Positions 1-9,560 of a stretch of 63,678 bases of DNA are shown piece by piece. The position numbers and the translations under genes are program-made. Position 1 is the first letter of the stretch, and the number at the start of each line of letters is the position of its first letter. Source of the DNA: a bacterium (GTDB taxonomy: Bacteria; Oederibacteriota; JAAXVQ01; JAUVAV01); assembly GCA_021108215.1 (NCBI GenBank), contig JAIORK010000011.1, forward strand, positions 1 to 63,678. Reading direction: 5' to 3'. The notes under the pieces were generated by a model, which was given only the letters and a program-made list of their open reading frames with translations, made no database searches and had not been told where the DNA came from.

Positions 1-3
1 GCA

Positions 4-3000
4 TCACGAAAGTAGCTTTACATGCGGCTTGAGGTCAAACTCGCTGAAATACTCCGAATTAGAGTCCCGGTTTTCAACGATATACCAATAATATGGATCC
101 AGTTCAATTTTAATCGGTTCAAATTCAGTGTTAAATGAATAACTATGCGAGCCTGACTTTAATCTAATCTTTACTATTTCCTTTAGTTTTTCATTTTCAT
201 CAAGTATACCCACCTCAAGCCATTCATTAACTGCTTTTTTTGTCAGATTGCCAATGCCATCATTGTTTATTTTCTCCGCTAATATTTCTAAAGTAACCGC
301 ATTATTATTAACAGAAGCATTTCGCAATTTTATCCGGTACTGCATTCGGTTTTCAAACCATTCTTCAGCAGCAATACACATAGATTCAGGCAGCCATTTT
401 TTCAAATCCCTGTAAAAATCACTAGATGTAACAAAATCACCCGAGCTGTTTCGCGATTGACGCAGCAGCCATTTACACAGCCACTCATTAAATTTTGTCA
501 CTCCTGCCTGCTGCGCAATAGAATACAATGCCCAGCCGCCCTTATTCCGGGATACATAACCAGCATCATCTACCCGCAATAGCAACGGTTCTTTTATGGA
601 TTCATCGCCTTTGCCTTTTTCATAATCAGCATATTTTTTGGTGAACCATTTTTTTAATTCCGGATGTCCGAATTTGTGATCCATAAAAATCAAGGCTGCA
701 TATTCGGGAATCGAATCGGTAATAACTCCGGCACCCTGCACATCCGCAGTCATTATTTTTACGGAAGTCCATTGTTTAGCCATTTCATAAGCGATGTTAA
801 AGTATATATATTCCAGATCTTCCGGTTTTTGGGTATCTGCGGTCCATCCATGATTTTCGGAAATGGCAACCACATTGTGATAGGTAACAAAATCTTTATT
901 ATAAAATGGCTTTTCCAAAATGTGTAAGCAGGAATAGGGATATTCTCCGAATTTTTCAGATAGATATAGAAAAGATTCCTGTACTGCTTTTTGAATATGT
1001 TCAATATTGTAGGTATGTCTGGGATGGTAATATATTGTGGTTTGAGTTTCCCCAATCCTCATCACCTTCTTTGAATATCTCGCTGATGCTATATAAAAAT
1101 TCATAAAACCGGGTTTTTCGGATTTATACTGAAAGTAATTTTTATCATTTTTCTGCCATTGGTTAATTAATACACCGGGACAAACTACTTGCTGCTCCCC
1201 GGATGTACTGACAACGATATTCCAGGATAATTTATCAGCCTGATCGGACTGCACCAGATTCCCACGGGAAAAAGGCTCCTGGTAACCGGCCATGCGAGAT
1301 TTTTTAAGTACAAGATTATTTCCCAGACGATCTATGTTATTTTCCACTTCCCGCTTTTCATCATATCCAAAATAAGGAAGAATATCCGTACCCGAAAATG
1401 AGCCGTTATAAGTCAAATCCGCCTGAGGATCATTTTGATGAAACCCTTTATAATGAAGCTCAGCCTGGACATGAAGTACGGTTTTTTCTCCGGATTTAAG
1501 CGGGCGTGATAAATTGTAAATCGCATAACGCAGTAATTTATCTTCGGCTATCAATTCCATATCCCGGTTTTCCAGCTTTAAATTATCAATAAATAAAAAC
1601 CTTTTCCAATTAATATGTAAAGTGTCGATTGCCTGTCCGCTCTTGTTTACAAGCAGCAGCCTGGCATTATATTTTGTTCTGCGATCAAGAGGATTTATAT
1701 CCAACTCCATGTTTATATCAGCAATCTTTGGCTGAGGCAGTTCTGAATACTTTAGATATTTATTTTCATAATCAGCTGCTTCCGCGTTTTTTTGATCGCT
1801 GGTTTGGAATCCTGCCAGCTTATGAACGTTTTTATCAATTACATATTCAAAAGCGATAAATAAACCAAGAAAAAGGAAAAATACTATGACAAAACCTGCA
1901 TTAAGTCCTTTATAAAAACCCATAAATCGTTCTTTAAAAATTTTTTTAATGCCGCGGTTCCATAATTTAACTGTAAGCAGCAGAAACATCACCGCCAGTG
2001 CGCTCCAGGCTCCGGCATACCAGGGCATGGCTTTATCGAATATGCCATAACCATTCATTTCCGAATAATCCTCTACCCCAGGCGTAAAGGGAAAAAGAAA
2101 TCTCAGTTGCTCGATTAAACCAAACTCCACCGAAATTACCAAAAACAGAAATATGGCAATAGATGTTATATGCCCGGCTATACGACTATTGAATAAAGTG
2201 CCGGCAAAAAACGCGAGGGCTATCAAATGCATAAACGATACCAGACCAAAACGCGATAGATATATATCCTTAAAATATAATCCCCATTCTATATCAAAAA
2301 AGCCCTGGCTGATTTGCGCGCATAAACCCGCGCCGAGCATTACCGTACATACCAGAAAGGCAACACCTGACATCGCGATAAATCGCGATAAAACAAACAC
2401 CCAGGTGGGCGCCGGCATGGCGTCGGTAATCTGCCAAATCCCGGATTTCCGGTCTTTAAATAAAACCTCACCTGCCCACAGCATTATAAAAATAGCGAGC
2501 ACAACACCCATAGGTGCCCTGACAAATGACATGATATAAGTAAGCGGCAAATGAGAGGTGGTTATGTAATACTGAGTATTCCAGATAAAATTATAGCCGA
2601 CAAACATCACAAACAAAAGCAGCATTACAATACGAAATACCACCGGCCGGGTAATATTTTTTAATTCCAGCCAGGCCAGGCGCAAAGACTTGCGCAGCAA
2701 TTCCCTCACAGAATAAACCGGAGTTACAACGGACATTTCCAATTGCTGCCTGGCGGTGCCAGCAATATTTTCCGGTATTTTATTTTGTTTTGTAGCCAGA
2801 ATCTTTATAAAATATTTAAAATTAAATTTTTTGAAAGAAATTATAAACATTATACCCGTTAGACCAAGCCAAAGCAGGCGGTTGATTAAAAACTCGGCAT
2901 TAAGCGCCAAGTACGCGGTATTACGTTCTACAATACTCATGCTGTTAATAATTTTTTCCGCAACTACATAGCCGAATGGATCTATTAATGATAAAAGCAA

Positions 3001-3600
3001 AACATAAGTCGAACTGTCTTTAAGCGCCAGACCTACCATCACAAAAAAAAACAGGCTTGCGGTTCCAATAAAAGCAGCAGCGGCTTTTCTGAAAAGGACA
3101 ACCAGAAAAATCGGAAATATAGTCAGCAGTAATATGTTAGGAATGGTGAAAATAATAAAAGCATGTATCAGTTGGCCGATAGGCGCAGGGCCGAATTGCT
3201 CCGGAGCACCAATCCCTATATAGGGTAAAAGCAGCATACCAAGGGGATAACCAATAAATAATACAATAGTTATCAAAACAGCGCTGATTAATTTACTGAC
3301 AAAATAAACTTTATCATTTACCGGGCCGGCATACATTATTTCCGCAGTTCTTGCCTGCAAATCCCGGCCCAGCGCGGACGCGGCAATTATGCCGGAAATA
3401 ACTATACCCAGCATTCCCATGCAGGCTATATTCAGATATATAGCAGCCGGCGCGTTCATAAATAATTTGACATTTGTCGCCATATTGTAAAAACCGAGAT
3501 TATACCATATACCCTGGGCGGCCAGGATTGCAAACAGAATGTAGGTAAGGGGGTTTTTTAATCGTTCCAGAAATTCAAATTTAATTATTTTCGCTATCAT
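4..3600 (-). CDS. ABC-2 type permease fused to degenerate M1-peptidase domain
   Basis: A 1198-residue inner-membrane protein. The N-terminal half (about 1-600) has two sets of hydrophobic helices typical of ABC-2 export permeases; about residues 640-1198 form a soluble domain resembling M1 (gluzincin) aminopeptidases, a fusion known in several diderm phyla. The zinc motif of the family (HEXXH-x18-E) aligns with Y938-E939-M-A-K942-QW, followed by VQGA and then TDSIPEY. Both metal-binding histidines (now Y and K) and the third ligand (now D) are replaced, so the domain is probably not a zinc peptidase. The start has an AGGAG site 6 nt upstream. It lies 9 bp after the ABC ATPase gene and surely forms a transporter with it. 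The substrate is unknown. The stop is complete at the window edge. Confidence 0.85.
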   Translation of the reverse strand: MIAKIIKFEFLERLKNPLTYILFAILAAQGIWYNLGFYNMATNVKLFMNAPAAIYLNIACMGMLGIVISGIIAASALGRDLQARTAEIMYAGPVNDKVYFVSKLISAVLITIVLFIGYPLGMLLLPYIGIGAPEQFGPAPIGQLIHAFIIFTIPNILLLTIFPIFLVVLFRKAAAAFIGTASLFFFVMVGLALKDSSTYVLLLSLIDPFGYVVAEKIINSMSIVERNTAYLALNAEFLINRLLWLGLTGIMFIISFKKFNFKYFIKILATKQNKIPENIAGTARQQLEMSVVTPVYSVRELLRKSLRLAWLELKNITRPVVFRIVMLLLFVMFVGYNFIWNTQYYITTSHLPLTYIMSFVRAPMGVVLAIFIMLWAGEVLFKDRKSGIWQITDAMPAPTWVFVLSRFIAMSGVAFLVCTVMLGAGLCAQISQGFFDIEWGLYFKDIYLSRFGLVSFMHLIALAFFAGTLFNSRIAGHITSIAIFLFLVISVEFGLIEQLRFLFPFTPGVEDYSEMNGYGIFDKAMPWYAGAWSALAVMFLLLTVKLWNRGIKKIFKERFMGFYKGLNAGFVIVFFLFLGLFIAFEYVIDKNVHKLAGFQTSDQKNAEAADYENKYLKYSELPQPKIADINMELDINPLDRRTKYNARLLLVNKSGQAIDTLHINWKRFLFIDNLKLENRDMELIAEDKLLRYAIYNLSRPLKSGEKTVLHVQAELHYKGFHQNDPQADLTYNGSFSGTDILPYFGYDEKREVENNIDRLGNNLVLKKSRMAGYQEPFSRGNLVQSDQADKLSWNIVVSTSGEQQVVCPGVLINQWQKNDKNYFQYKSEKPGFMNFYIASARYSKKVMRIGETQTTIYYHPRHTYNIEHIQKAVQESFLYLSEKFGEYPYSCLHILEKPFYNKDFVTYHNVVAISENHGWTADTQKPEDLEYIYFNIAYEMAKQWTSVKIMTADVQGAGVITDSIPEYAALIFMDHKFGHPELKKWFTKKYADYEKGKGDESIKEPLLLRVDDAGYVSRNKGGWALYSIAQQAGVTKFNEWLCKWLLRQSRNSSGDFVTSSDFYRDLKKWLPESMCIAAEEWFENRMQYRIKLRNASVNNNAVTLEILAEKINNDGIGNLTKKAVNEWLEVGILDENEKLKEIVKIRLKSGSHSYSFNTEFEPIKIELDPYYWYIVENRDSNSEYFSEFDLKPHVKLLS

Positions 3601-3609
3601 AATAATCTC

Positions 3610-4500
3610 CTATACGCCGGCCAGGGCATTAGTTCCCGGATGGATAACGGTAAAATAGGCGTCTTCCAGATCAGGTTCTTTTCCCCGAAAGGAAGCATCC
3701 GGCTGCTCATCACTATAAACATCTATGCTCATCTTCCCTTGTTTTAAATGGGATGACGTTACTTTGAATTTATTTTCATAATCCGGCAGTTCATGCGCGG
3801 TGATTTCTTTCTCCCAAATCTTTCCTTTGACCGAGTCAATAATATCCTGCGGTATGCCGGTAACCAACATCTTGCCATGGCCAATAACCGCCATTTGGTG
3901 GCAAAGGCTGGTGACATCTTCCACAATGTGGGTGGAAAGAATTACAATCGCGTCTTCTCCCAGCTCACTTAAAATACTATAAAAACGTTTCCGTTCTGCG
4001 GGATCCAGTCCGGCAGTCGGTTCATCCACTATAATAAGCTCCGGATTTCCGATTAAAGCCTGGGCAATACCAAAACGCTGTTTCATTCCTCCGGAAAAAG
4101 TCCCCAATTTACTGTCCCTCTCAGCATACAAATTGACTTTTTGCAGCAAGGAGTTGACCAGTCCTTTGCGCTCATTTTTTTTTGACATACCCTTAATATC
4201 CGCCAGATAATCAAGCATTTCAAAAGCTGTAACTGAATCATACAACCCGAATTCCTGGGGAAGATACCCGAGTTTTTTGCGTGTTTCCATGGACTGTTTA
4301 AATACATTTATGGTATCAAAATATATTTCACCGGAATCAGCGTCTTGCAGCGTGGCAATCGTACGCATCAAGGTAGATTTACCCGAGCCGTTCTGGCCTA
4401 ACAAGCCGAACATGCCTTTGCCGATGGTTAGACTGACACCCTTAAGCGCTTGCACCCCATTGGGGTAGGTTTTTGAAAGATTATTTATTTTTAATTGCAT
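3610..4500 (-). CDS. ABC transporter ATP-binding protein
   Basis: Cytoplasmic ATPase subunit that powers the adjacent ABC-2/M1-like permease. Visible motifs are Walker A (GQNGSGKST, about residue 37), a signature loop (FSGGMKQR), Walker B (LIIVDEPTAGLDP) and the H-loop (STHIVEDV). About 296 residues, normal for the family with a short C-terminal extension. Two consecutive ATG codons follow an AGGAG site; the second (4500) has the better 7-nt spacing. The permease gene starts 9 bp downstream, so the two form an operon. The family exports varied substrates; nothing here identifies which. Confidence 0.9.
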   Translation of the reverse strand: MQLKINNLSKTYPNGVQALKGVSLTIGKGMFGLLGQNGSGKSTLMRTIATLQDADSGEIYFDTINVFKQSMETRKKLGYLPQEFGLYDSVTAFEMLDYLADIKGMSKKNERKGLVNSLLQKVNLYAERDSKLGTFSGGMKQRFGIAQALIGNPELIIVDEPTAGLDPAERKRFYSILSELGEDAIVILSTHIVEDVTSLCHQMAVIGHGKMLVTGIPQDIIDSVKGKIWEKEITAHELPDYENKFKVTSSHLKQGKMSIDVYSDEQPDASFRGKEPDLEDAYFTVIHPGTNALAGV

Positions 4501-4561
4501 CATTTATCTCCTGGTTATTAAAATACCCTTCTCTGAAAAGACCGGGCCATAATTCATTTTT

Positions 4562-4655
4562 GTCATCCCCGAATAATGTTATCGGGGATACAGTGACTTT
4601 TAACTCTTAAAATTGAAACCTCTGGATTCCGGCTAAAATCATGCCGGAATGACGG
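4562..4655. repeat. Paired intergenic hairpins
   Basis: Two hairpins sit back to back between the first receptor gene and the ABC operon. The first has arms ATCCCCGA (4565-4572) and TCGGGGAT (4582-4589). The second has arms GATTCCGGC (4625-4633) and GCCGGAAT (4643-4650) within the CTGGATTCC...GGAATGACGG layout seen in many bacterial intergenic repeats. Neither is followed by a clear T-run on the minus strand, so they look like dispersed repeats rather than terminators. Confidence 0.55.
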
Positions 4656-4670
4656 CAAGGCTGTTTTCTC

Positions 4671-6887
4671 TCAAAATTTATAGGAAACCTTACCTCCAAA
4701 TGTTCTTGGCGCTCCCATTAAAACACTATTCATACCCGTCAGATCATAGGCAAATTGAAAATACCTTTTATCTAAAATATTTTTCATCCAGAACATAAAC
4801 TCAAAATTATTGATACCCAGTCCAATATGAGCATTAAAAAGCGCATAACCCGAATTTTTCATCGAGTTGTCCACACTATAATATTGTTCTCCGGTATATT
4901 TAAGTTCACCTCTAATAATGGGTTTGTACGACAGCTTATCCGAATGCATGATTTCTTTCGCATATTGAATACCAATCAGCCCGGTATATAACGGAGTAAA
5001 AGCCTGTGATTTACCCTTTAAGTCTTTTTTCTCCATTTGATTGGTCATAAAGTTATAAGTTGTTATCTCAAACTCTCTTAGAGTTGATTTATTGTACCCG
5101 CCTGAGGCATCAATAGTCAGACCATCAGCTATTAATGCCTGGGTCTCAAGTTCCACGCCATAAACCACGGATAAAGCGGCATTCTGTATCCCATAGTCCG
5201 TCGGGCCGAAATAAACATTCACCTGCTGATCCTTCCACTCTGCATAAAATATATTCGCATTTACTGAAAGCCTTTGGTTAAAAAGCCTTGATTTAATTCC
5301 TGCTTCATAGTTCCAGCTATATTCAGGATCATATTTAATTTTTCCCGAAATATGACTATAGGTGTTTATGCCACCGGCTTGATAGCCCCGGGTAACACTG
5401 ATAAAGGGTTTTGCAATATCGTCAATATTATAGGCTATGGCAAATTTAGGCGACAGAGCCTGATAATCCGCTGATTCATTATATTTTTCCCCTGTAAATA
5501 CTGTTTCGCCCATATAGCTACTCATAGTTTGGATTTCTGTTTTTTTAGTATCATAGTCACACCTTAGCCCTGCTGTTAATCCCAGCCGGTTAAATAAAGT
5601 ATAGGTAAGTTCGCCAAAAGCCGAACCGGTTAATGTTGAGAGGGAATAATTATCCATAAACCCATTGCCTTCCATAGTAGCGTAAGGAAAATAGGGACTA
5701 CATGAATCTTTCCCATATACTGCTCCCAAGTTCTGTTCCCGGTCATCATAGGAAACAAATAATCCCAGCAGCCATTTTAGATTTATATCTGTCATATCAG
5801 TTTGAATTCGCAGCTCATCATTTAAGGAAAAATCGTTATTCTCTCCACCGAATAACATAATATCACTCGCAGTATAATCCATTTCCATATCAGCAAATTT
5901 GCTGTCAGCTTTATTAATTCCCAGAATATTGACAATATTAATATTTTTTATTGAAAATTCAGACTTGAATGATCCGTTATGGCCAATAGTTTCATGAGTA
6001 CCTGTTGCATTATGGTATAGCGTATACGGATCTTTATTTGCCATATCCGGCGAGGAATGAAAAGGGTATAACTCCTCTGACTTTTGCCAGTATTCATATT
6101 TTATATCAAACTCACTTGAAGAAGACGGCTTGATTTTTACAGCCACATTACCCGCACCTGCTGTAATTCCCCCGGTTTGCCTGCTAAGCGTTTCATTATA
6201 AAAATATCCGTCAAAAGACTTGAAATACCCTCCGAGTTTTAAAAATATTTTTTCATTTATCAGCGGGAAGGATATATCTCCATTGGTAATAGTATTATTA
6301 AAATTTCCATATTTAGTGCTAATATGTCCGCTAATTTCATTAACCGGAGGTTTTGAAATTATATTGATTACGCCCCCCATATTGTTTTTGCCGTATAAAG
6401 TTCCCTGCGGGCCTTTTAATATCTCAATCCTTTCCACGTCGTATAAAATCGGCGGGATTGACATAAACTTGCCCATATATATGCCGTCTAAATAAATCCC
6501 GGTGGCCGATCCACAGGCATTCATCGTGTAGAATCCCCGAATCACAGGCGATACCGATCCTGAAAATCCGGCATCTACTATAGTTACATTCGGACTTACT
6601 GCTGATAAATCCGCAATATCATCTATATGTAAATCCTCAATACGTCCGGAATCAAGCGAGGTTATCGCGGCCGGCACATCAAAAGCATCTTCTTCTTTTT
6701 TCTGGGCGGTTACCACGACAACCGGCAGCACGACAGCGAACAATTTTTCTGAGTTAGCTTCTTTTTCAATTGCCTGCGCCTGCCCGGTTTCCGGTGATGG
6801 TATCCGGGTATTTGTTTCTTCGGCACACACATTAAATTGCAGCAGCATAGCTGCCATTACCATTAAGCATGTTTTCTTTTTCTTCAT
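4671..6887 (-). CDS. TonB-dependent outer-membrane receptor (receptor 1)
   Basis: A 738-residue receptor with an N-terminal signal peptide (MKKKKTCLMVMAAMLL, cleavage near the CAEE region), a plug domain (about 50-165, with ERIEILKGPQGTLYGKN and GVINIISKPP) and a 22-strand-type barrel ending in phenylalanine (SYKF). Such receptors take up scarce ligands, mostly iron chelates, using energy from TonB; the plug wording is closest to siderophore receptors of FyuA type, but the ligand cannot be read from sequence. An AGGGGG site precedes the start. No GTTAG operator is seen upstream, unlike receptor 3. It is separated from the ABC operon by hairpin repeats. Confidence 0.9.
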   Translation of the reverse strand: MKKKKTCLMVMAAMLLQFNVCAEETNTRIPSPETGQAQAIEKEANSEKLFAVVLPVVVVTAQKKEEDAFDVPAAITSLDSGRIEDLHIDDIADLSAVSPNVTIVDAGFSGSVSPVIRGFYTMNACGSATGIYLDGIYMGKFMSIPPILYDVERIEILKGPQGTLYGKNNMGGVINIISKPPVNEISGHISTKYGNFNNTITNGDISFPLINEKIFLKLGGYFKSFDGYFYNETLSRQTGGITAGAGNVAVKIKPSSSSEFDIKYEYWQKSEELYPFHSSPDMANKDPYTLYHNATGTHETIGHNGSFKSEFSIKNINIVNILGINKADSKFADMEMDYTASDIMLFGGENNDFSLNDELRIQTDMTDINLKWLLGLFVSYDDREQNLGAVYGKDSCSPYFPYATMEGNGFMDNYSLSTLTGSAFGELTYTLFNRLGLTAGLRCDYDTKKTEIQTMSSYMGETVFTGEKYNESADYQALSPKFAIAYNIDDIAKPFISVTRGYQAGGINTYSHISGKIKYDPEYSWNYEAGIKSRLFNQRLSVNANIFYAEWKDQQVNVYFGPTDYGIQNAALSVVYGVELETQALIADGLTIDASGGYNKSTLREFEITTYNFMTNQMEKKDLKGKSQAFTPLYTGLIGIQYAKEIMHSDKLSYKPIIRGELKYTGEQYYSVDNSMKNSGYALFNAHIGLGINNFEFMFWMKNILDKRYFQFAYDLTGMNSVLMGAPRTFGGKVSYKF

Positions 6888-6952
6888 TCTTTTTACCCCC
6901 TGTTTAAATTACTTTTTTATTTATTCTGCCAATAAGCACTCCAATATCCTTT

Positions 6953-6973
6953 TTATGCTTTTAATCCGCTCAT
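6953..6973 (-). promoter_or_regulatory. Possible 6-codon leader ORF before receptor 1
   Basis: A strong AAGGAGGAG site at 6979-6988 leads into an ATG (6973) that opens only six codons, MSGLKA, and then TAA. It lies 66 bp upstream of the receptor 1 start. It could be a leader peptide that tunes translation or transcription of the receptor, or chance. No attenuator-type hairpin was seen between it and the receptor gene. Confidence 0.2.
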
Positions 6974-7025
6974 ACCCGTCTCCTCCTTAAATACATATAG
7001 CTTCTATCTCACATTCAACATCCTT

Positions 7026-7256
7026 CTAATTCAAATAGAATACCAACATACGCGGGCATTTGTGTCCCATGGAACATGGAAGCTTATGACTGTTTGCCAC
7101 AACTTCAAGCAATGGCCCGCAGGTCTTTTGGCTGATAAATTCCCGCTTTTCAATCTCAGGAAGACAAAAATCAACAGGCCTTGCCCGGCAGGCCCAAACA
7201 TCTGTAAATTTCGTCAACTGGACGTTTTTCTTCGAATTGATAATTTCAATCTCCAC
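7026..7256 (-). CDS. Small Cys-containing protein between two receptors
   Basis: A 76-residue open frame starting with GTG, 8 nt after a clear GGAGG site (7265-7269). It has five cysteines, including C-x5-C in PCSMGHKCPRM near the C-terminus and ACRARPVDFC in the middle. There is no signal peptide or membrane helix. I do not recognise the family. The good ribosome-binding site and its place in a gap between receptor genes argue for a real gene; the overlapping plus-strand frame (7062-7274) lacks such support. It may be co-transcribed with receptor 1. Cysteine-rich small proteins beside iron receptors are sometimes metal-binding, but that is only a guess. Confidence 0.45.
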   Translation of the reverse strand: MEIEIINSKKNVQLTKFTDVWACRARPVDFCLPEIEKREFISQKTCGPLLEVVANSHKLPCSMGHKCPRMLVFYLN

Positions 7257-7290
7257 TGCGTGTGCCTCCGGTAAATTGATGTTATTAATC

Positions 7291-7340
7291 GGTAGGGACG
7301 ATTCACTTGTGCCCTTCTTTTAGGTATGAATCGCCCCTGC
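7291..7340. repeat. GTAG-type hairpin repeat, long-loop copy
   Basis: Arms GGTAGGGACGATTCA (7291-7305) and TGAATCGCCCCTGC (7327-7340), separated by a 21-nt loop. It belongs to the same GTAG...CTAC hairpin group found at 14291, 20133, 22617, 25730 and 27418 but has a longer loop. It lies just before receptor 2 ends and the small Cys protein begins. Confidence 0.55.
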
Positions 7341-7351
7341 ATGACTATCGG

Positions 7352-9280
7352 TTAGAACTTCACTTTCAACCCAGCGAGAACACTGGTACCATCAATATCA
7401 TATTCATCTGTGATATTTTTCTCGCCCGAAAGGTTATCTGCCCGGACAAATATGTCCACATAATCAAGAATATTGCGGGACAAAGCTAAATTAAACAGGG
7501 TATAGGCATCCAGTTGGTCTTCATTTTCCGCATCCTCAAAGCGTTCGCCCACATATTCCGCCTCTGCCACCAGCAGTACATCAATAAAGGGAATGCGGTA
7601 ACTGGCGCTGAAGTCGAGCTTATGTTGAGGCTTACAGGTCAGTTCTTTCCCTGTCTCTTTATCCTCGGTTTGAAGATATGTGTAACCCAGCCTAAAGTTC
7701 AGATCATCCAGGGGCTGGCCGGCCACGCTAAATTCCATACCTTGCGTCATAACCGCATCCACATTGACCCAGTTCATATCCCAGGGCGGACGTCCCCGTC
7801 TTACATATTCAGCATTAATTAAATCCTCAATATCATTACGGAAATAAGAGAGCTTGGTCAGGAGCAGAGTTGAAAGGTTATACTCCGCGCCTACCTGATA
7901 ACCAATGGATTTCTCAGGCTTGAGATCAGGATTCGCTTTGACCAGGAAAGGTCCCATGCGCCAGTCCTCTGCATACAACTTAACCAGGCTGGGAGCACGA
8001 AATGCGGTTCCCGCAGAAGCTCGCAATTTTAATCCTTCCATAACCTTATACATCAAGCTGGCCTTGGGATTAGTCTCTGTTCCCCAAAGGTCGTGATTAT
8101 CCCCCCTGGCACCCAGAACTGCTGTTACCGGGCCAATATCCATTTCCGTCTGCAGCAGTCCACTGTGCAGGGTCTGATCCGCAGAATATTCTTTGCCCTG
8201 ATCGTCTAATTTTTTGCTGTAATACGAATATCCACCGATAAGTGTGTAGTAATCAAACAAAGTACGGCTGTAATTGATTTCAGCATCATAATCATCGCCA
8301 ATGTAATCAGTACTTTTATCCTCGGTGTAATGTTTATAATTTAATAATCCCCCCCGGAAATTTAATTTTGAATATTTGTCCGGAGTCCAATCAAACAGCA
8401 TATTCAAACCCAGATGCTCCTGATTGCGGCCTTCATAATCCATCTTGTTTTTAGAGTAGGATGGTTTGACAGCTAATTTAACCTGGGGAGTAAATGAGTA
8501 TTGCATGGTCCCTTGCACCATATCCTCGCTGTATTTATCGGTTTCCTTCTCAATGCCGTCGGACTGCCGGTGCGTATAATTTGCGGCCACCCCGAAATCT
8601 CCGGTCTTAATGCAGCCGCCTGCCTCATAAATCTGAGTCTGCCGGCTGCCCAAAGATGCGCCGGCTGAGGCTTGCATTTTTTCCGTCGCTGACTTAGTAA
8701 TAATATTCACCACCCCGGCCATGGCATCGCTTCCGTAAAGCGCGGAACCCGGTCCTTTAACAATTTCAATTCTTTCAATCATTTCCACCGGGATTTGGTT
8801 AAGGTCAACAGCGTTGGCATGCCCGCCTACAGCTCTCTGTCCATCCACCAGAATAAGCGTCTGACTTGCGTCTAAACCCTGGATTTCAATCTTCCCCTTA
8901 TCTCCCCAACTGCCGCAGGATTTGTTAATCTTTATTCCCGGCAAACCGCGCAAAGCATCCTGAACCGTTTTAACGCCCCTGGCCTGAATATCTTCCTTTG
9001 TTATGATCTCGGTTGTCACCGGCACATCGCCCAGTTTGTGTTCAGTCCGGGTAGCTGAAATTACAAGCGTATCTAAATTAAAATTTGACATTTCTTTCTC
9101 TGCTGAGGCAGCGGGAATCTCAACCGGCACTGCCGATTCCGCCACCGGAGCTGATTGCTCCTCAACCGGCGGCGCTGTTTGTTCTGCAACCGGCGTTGTC
9201 TCAATTTTCTGTTGCGCCCATGCCGGCATTCCCCATGTAACCATGCCCAGCATGGTTACTATTGCTATGTATTTTTGCAT
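7352..9280 (-). CDS. TonB-dependent receptor with FRAP/NPDL boxes (receptor 2, probable heme type)
   Basis: A 642-residue outer-membrane receptor. Residues 1-22 are a signal peptide ending WAQQ, followed by a Pro/Ala/Glu-rich stretch and a likely TonB box (DTLVISATR). The plug includes VERIEIVKGPGSALYGSDAMAG; the C-terminus is LKVKF. FRAP (427-430) and NPDL (450-453) boxes occur in HmuR-type heme receptors, although similar wording occurs in other receptors, and the histidine often found between them is absent. Placed just downstream of the HmuS-like and DUF2292 genes, it is probably the heme receptor of this locus. Cobalamin (BtuB-like) is the main alternative. Confidence 0.88.
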   Translation of the reverse strand: MQKYIAIVTMLGMVTWGMPAWAQQKIETTPVAEQTAPPVEEQSAPVAESAVPVEIPAASAEKEMSNFNLDTLVISATRTEHKLGDVPVTTEIITKEDIQARGVKTVQDALRGLPGIKINKSCGSWGDKGKIEIQGLDASQTLILVDGQRAVGGHANAVDLNQIPVEMIERIEIVKGPGSALYGSDAMAGVVNIITKSATEKMQASAGASLGSRQTQIYEAGGCIKTGDFGVAANYTHRQSDGIEKETDKYSEDMVQGTMQYSFTPQVKLAVKPSYSKNKMDYEGRNQEHLGLNMLFDWTPDKYSKLNFRGGLLNYKHYTEDKSTDYIGDDYDAEINYSRTLFDYYTLIGGYSYYSKKLDDQGKEYSADQTLHSGLLQTEMDIGPVTAVLGARGDNHDLWGTETNPKASLMYKVMEGLKLRASAGTAFRAPSLVKLYAEDWRMGPFLVKANPDLKPEKSIGYQVGAEYNLSTLLLTKLSYFRNDIEDLINAEYVRRGRPPWDMNWVNVDAVMTQGMEFSVAGQPLDDLNFRLGYTYLQTEDKETGKELTCKPQHKLDFSASYRIPFIDVLLVAEAEYVGERFEDAENEDQLDAYTLFNLALSRNILDYVDIFVRADNLSGEKNITDEYDIDGTSVLAGLKVKF

Positions 9281-9366
9281 TTCTTCCTCCTGGTTTTACT
9301 AAATTTTTTTTCTATTCGGAATCCTCTGGTTATCCAGTGGGTATTCACGTATGAAATCTAAAAATA

Positions 9367-9389
9367 AGCTCCACCGGCATGGTAGCTTT
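9367..9389 (-). terminator. Possible hairpin terminator after the HmuS-like operon
   Basis: On the minus strand AAGCTACC and GGTGGAGCTT pair imperfectly around a short loop and are followed by ATTTTTAG. It lies between the DUF2292 stop and the receptor 2 start and could end or attenuate the upstream transcript. Confidence 0.35.
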
Positions 9390-9399
9390 TGGAATCAGT

Positions 9400-9549
9400 T
9401 TAGTTTTGGAAACGTTTCTTCTCAATTTTTTCTATTTGCACTATCTTTGCATCATGAATAATGATTCTCACCTCCCCATAATTCAATTTCATAATCGCCT
9501 TTGCGATTTCAGCCATAATATTTTTTTCTTCAAGATTCTCTTTTTTCAT
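9400..9549 (-). CDS. DUF2292 family small protein
   Basis: A 49-residue protein whose core, AIMKLNYGEVRIIIHDAKIVQIEKIEKKRF, fits the DUF2292 family (short cytoplasmic proteins of unknown function with a G-x-V-x-I-x3-D-x2-V-x-Q pattern). The frame runs further upstream into the CobN-like gene, but the ATG at 9549 has an AGGAG site 8 nt upstream and is preferred. It begins 11 bp after the CobN-like stop, so it ends that operon. DUF2292 genes often accompany metal and redox gene sets; the role here is unknown. Confidence 0.75.
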   Translation of the reverse strand: MKKENLEEKNIMAEIAKAIMKLNYGEVRIIIHDAKIVQIEKIEKKRFQN

Positions 9550-9560
9550 TAGCCTGACTC

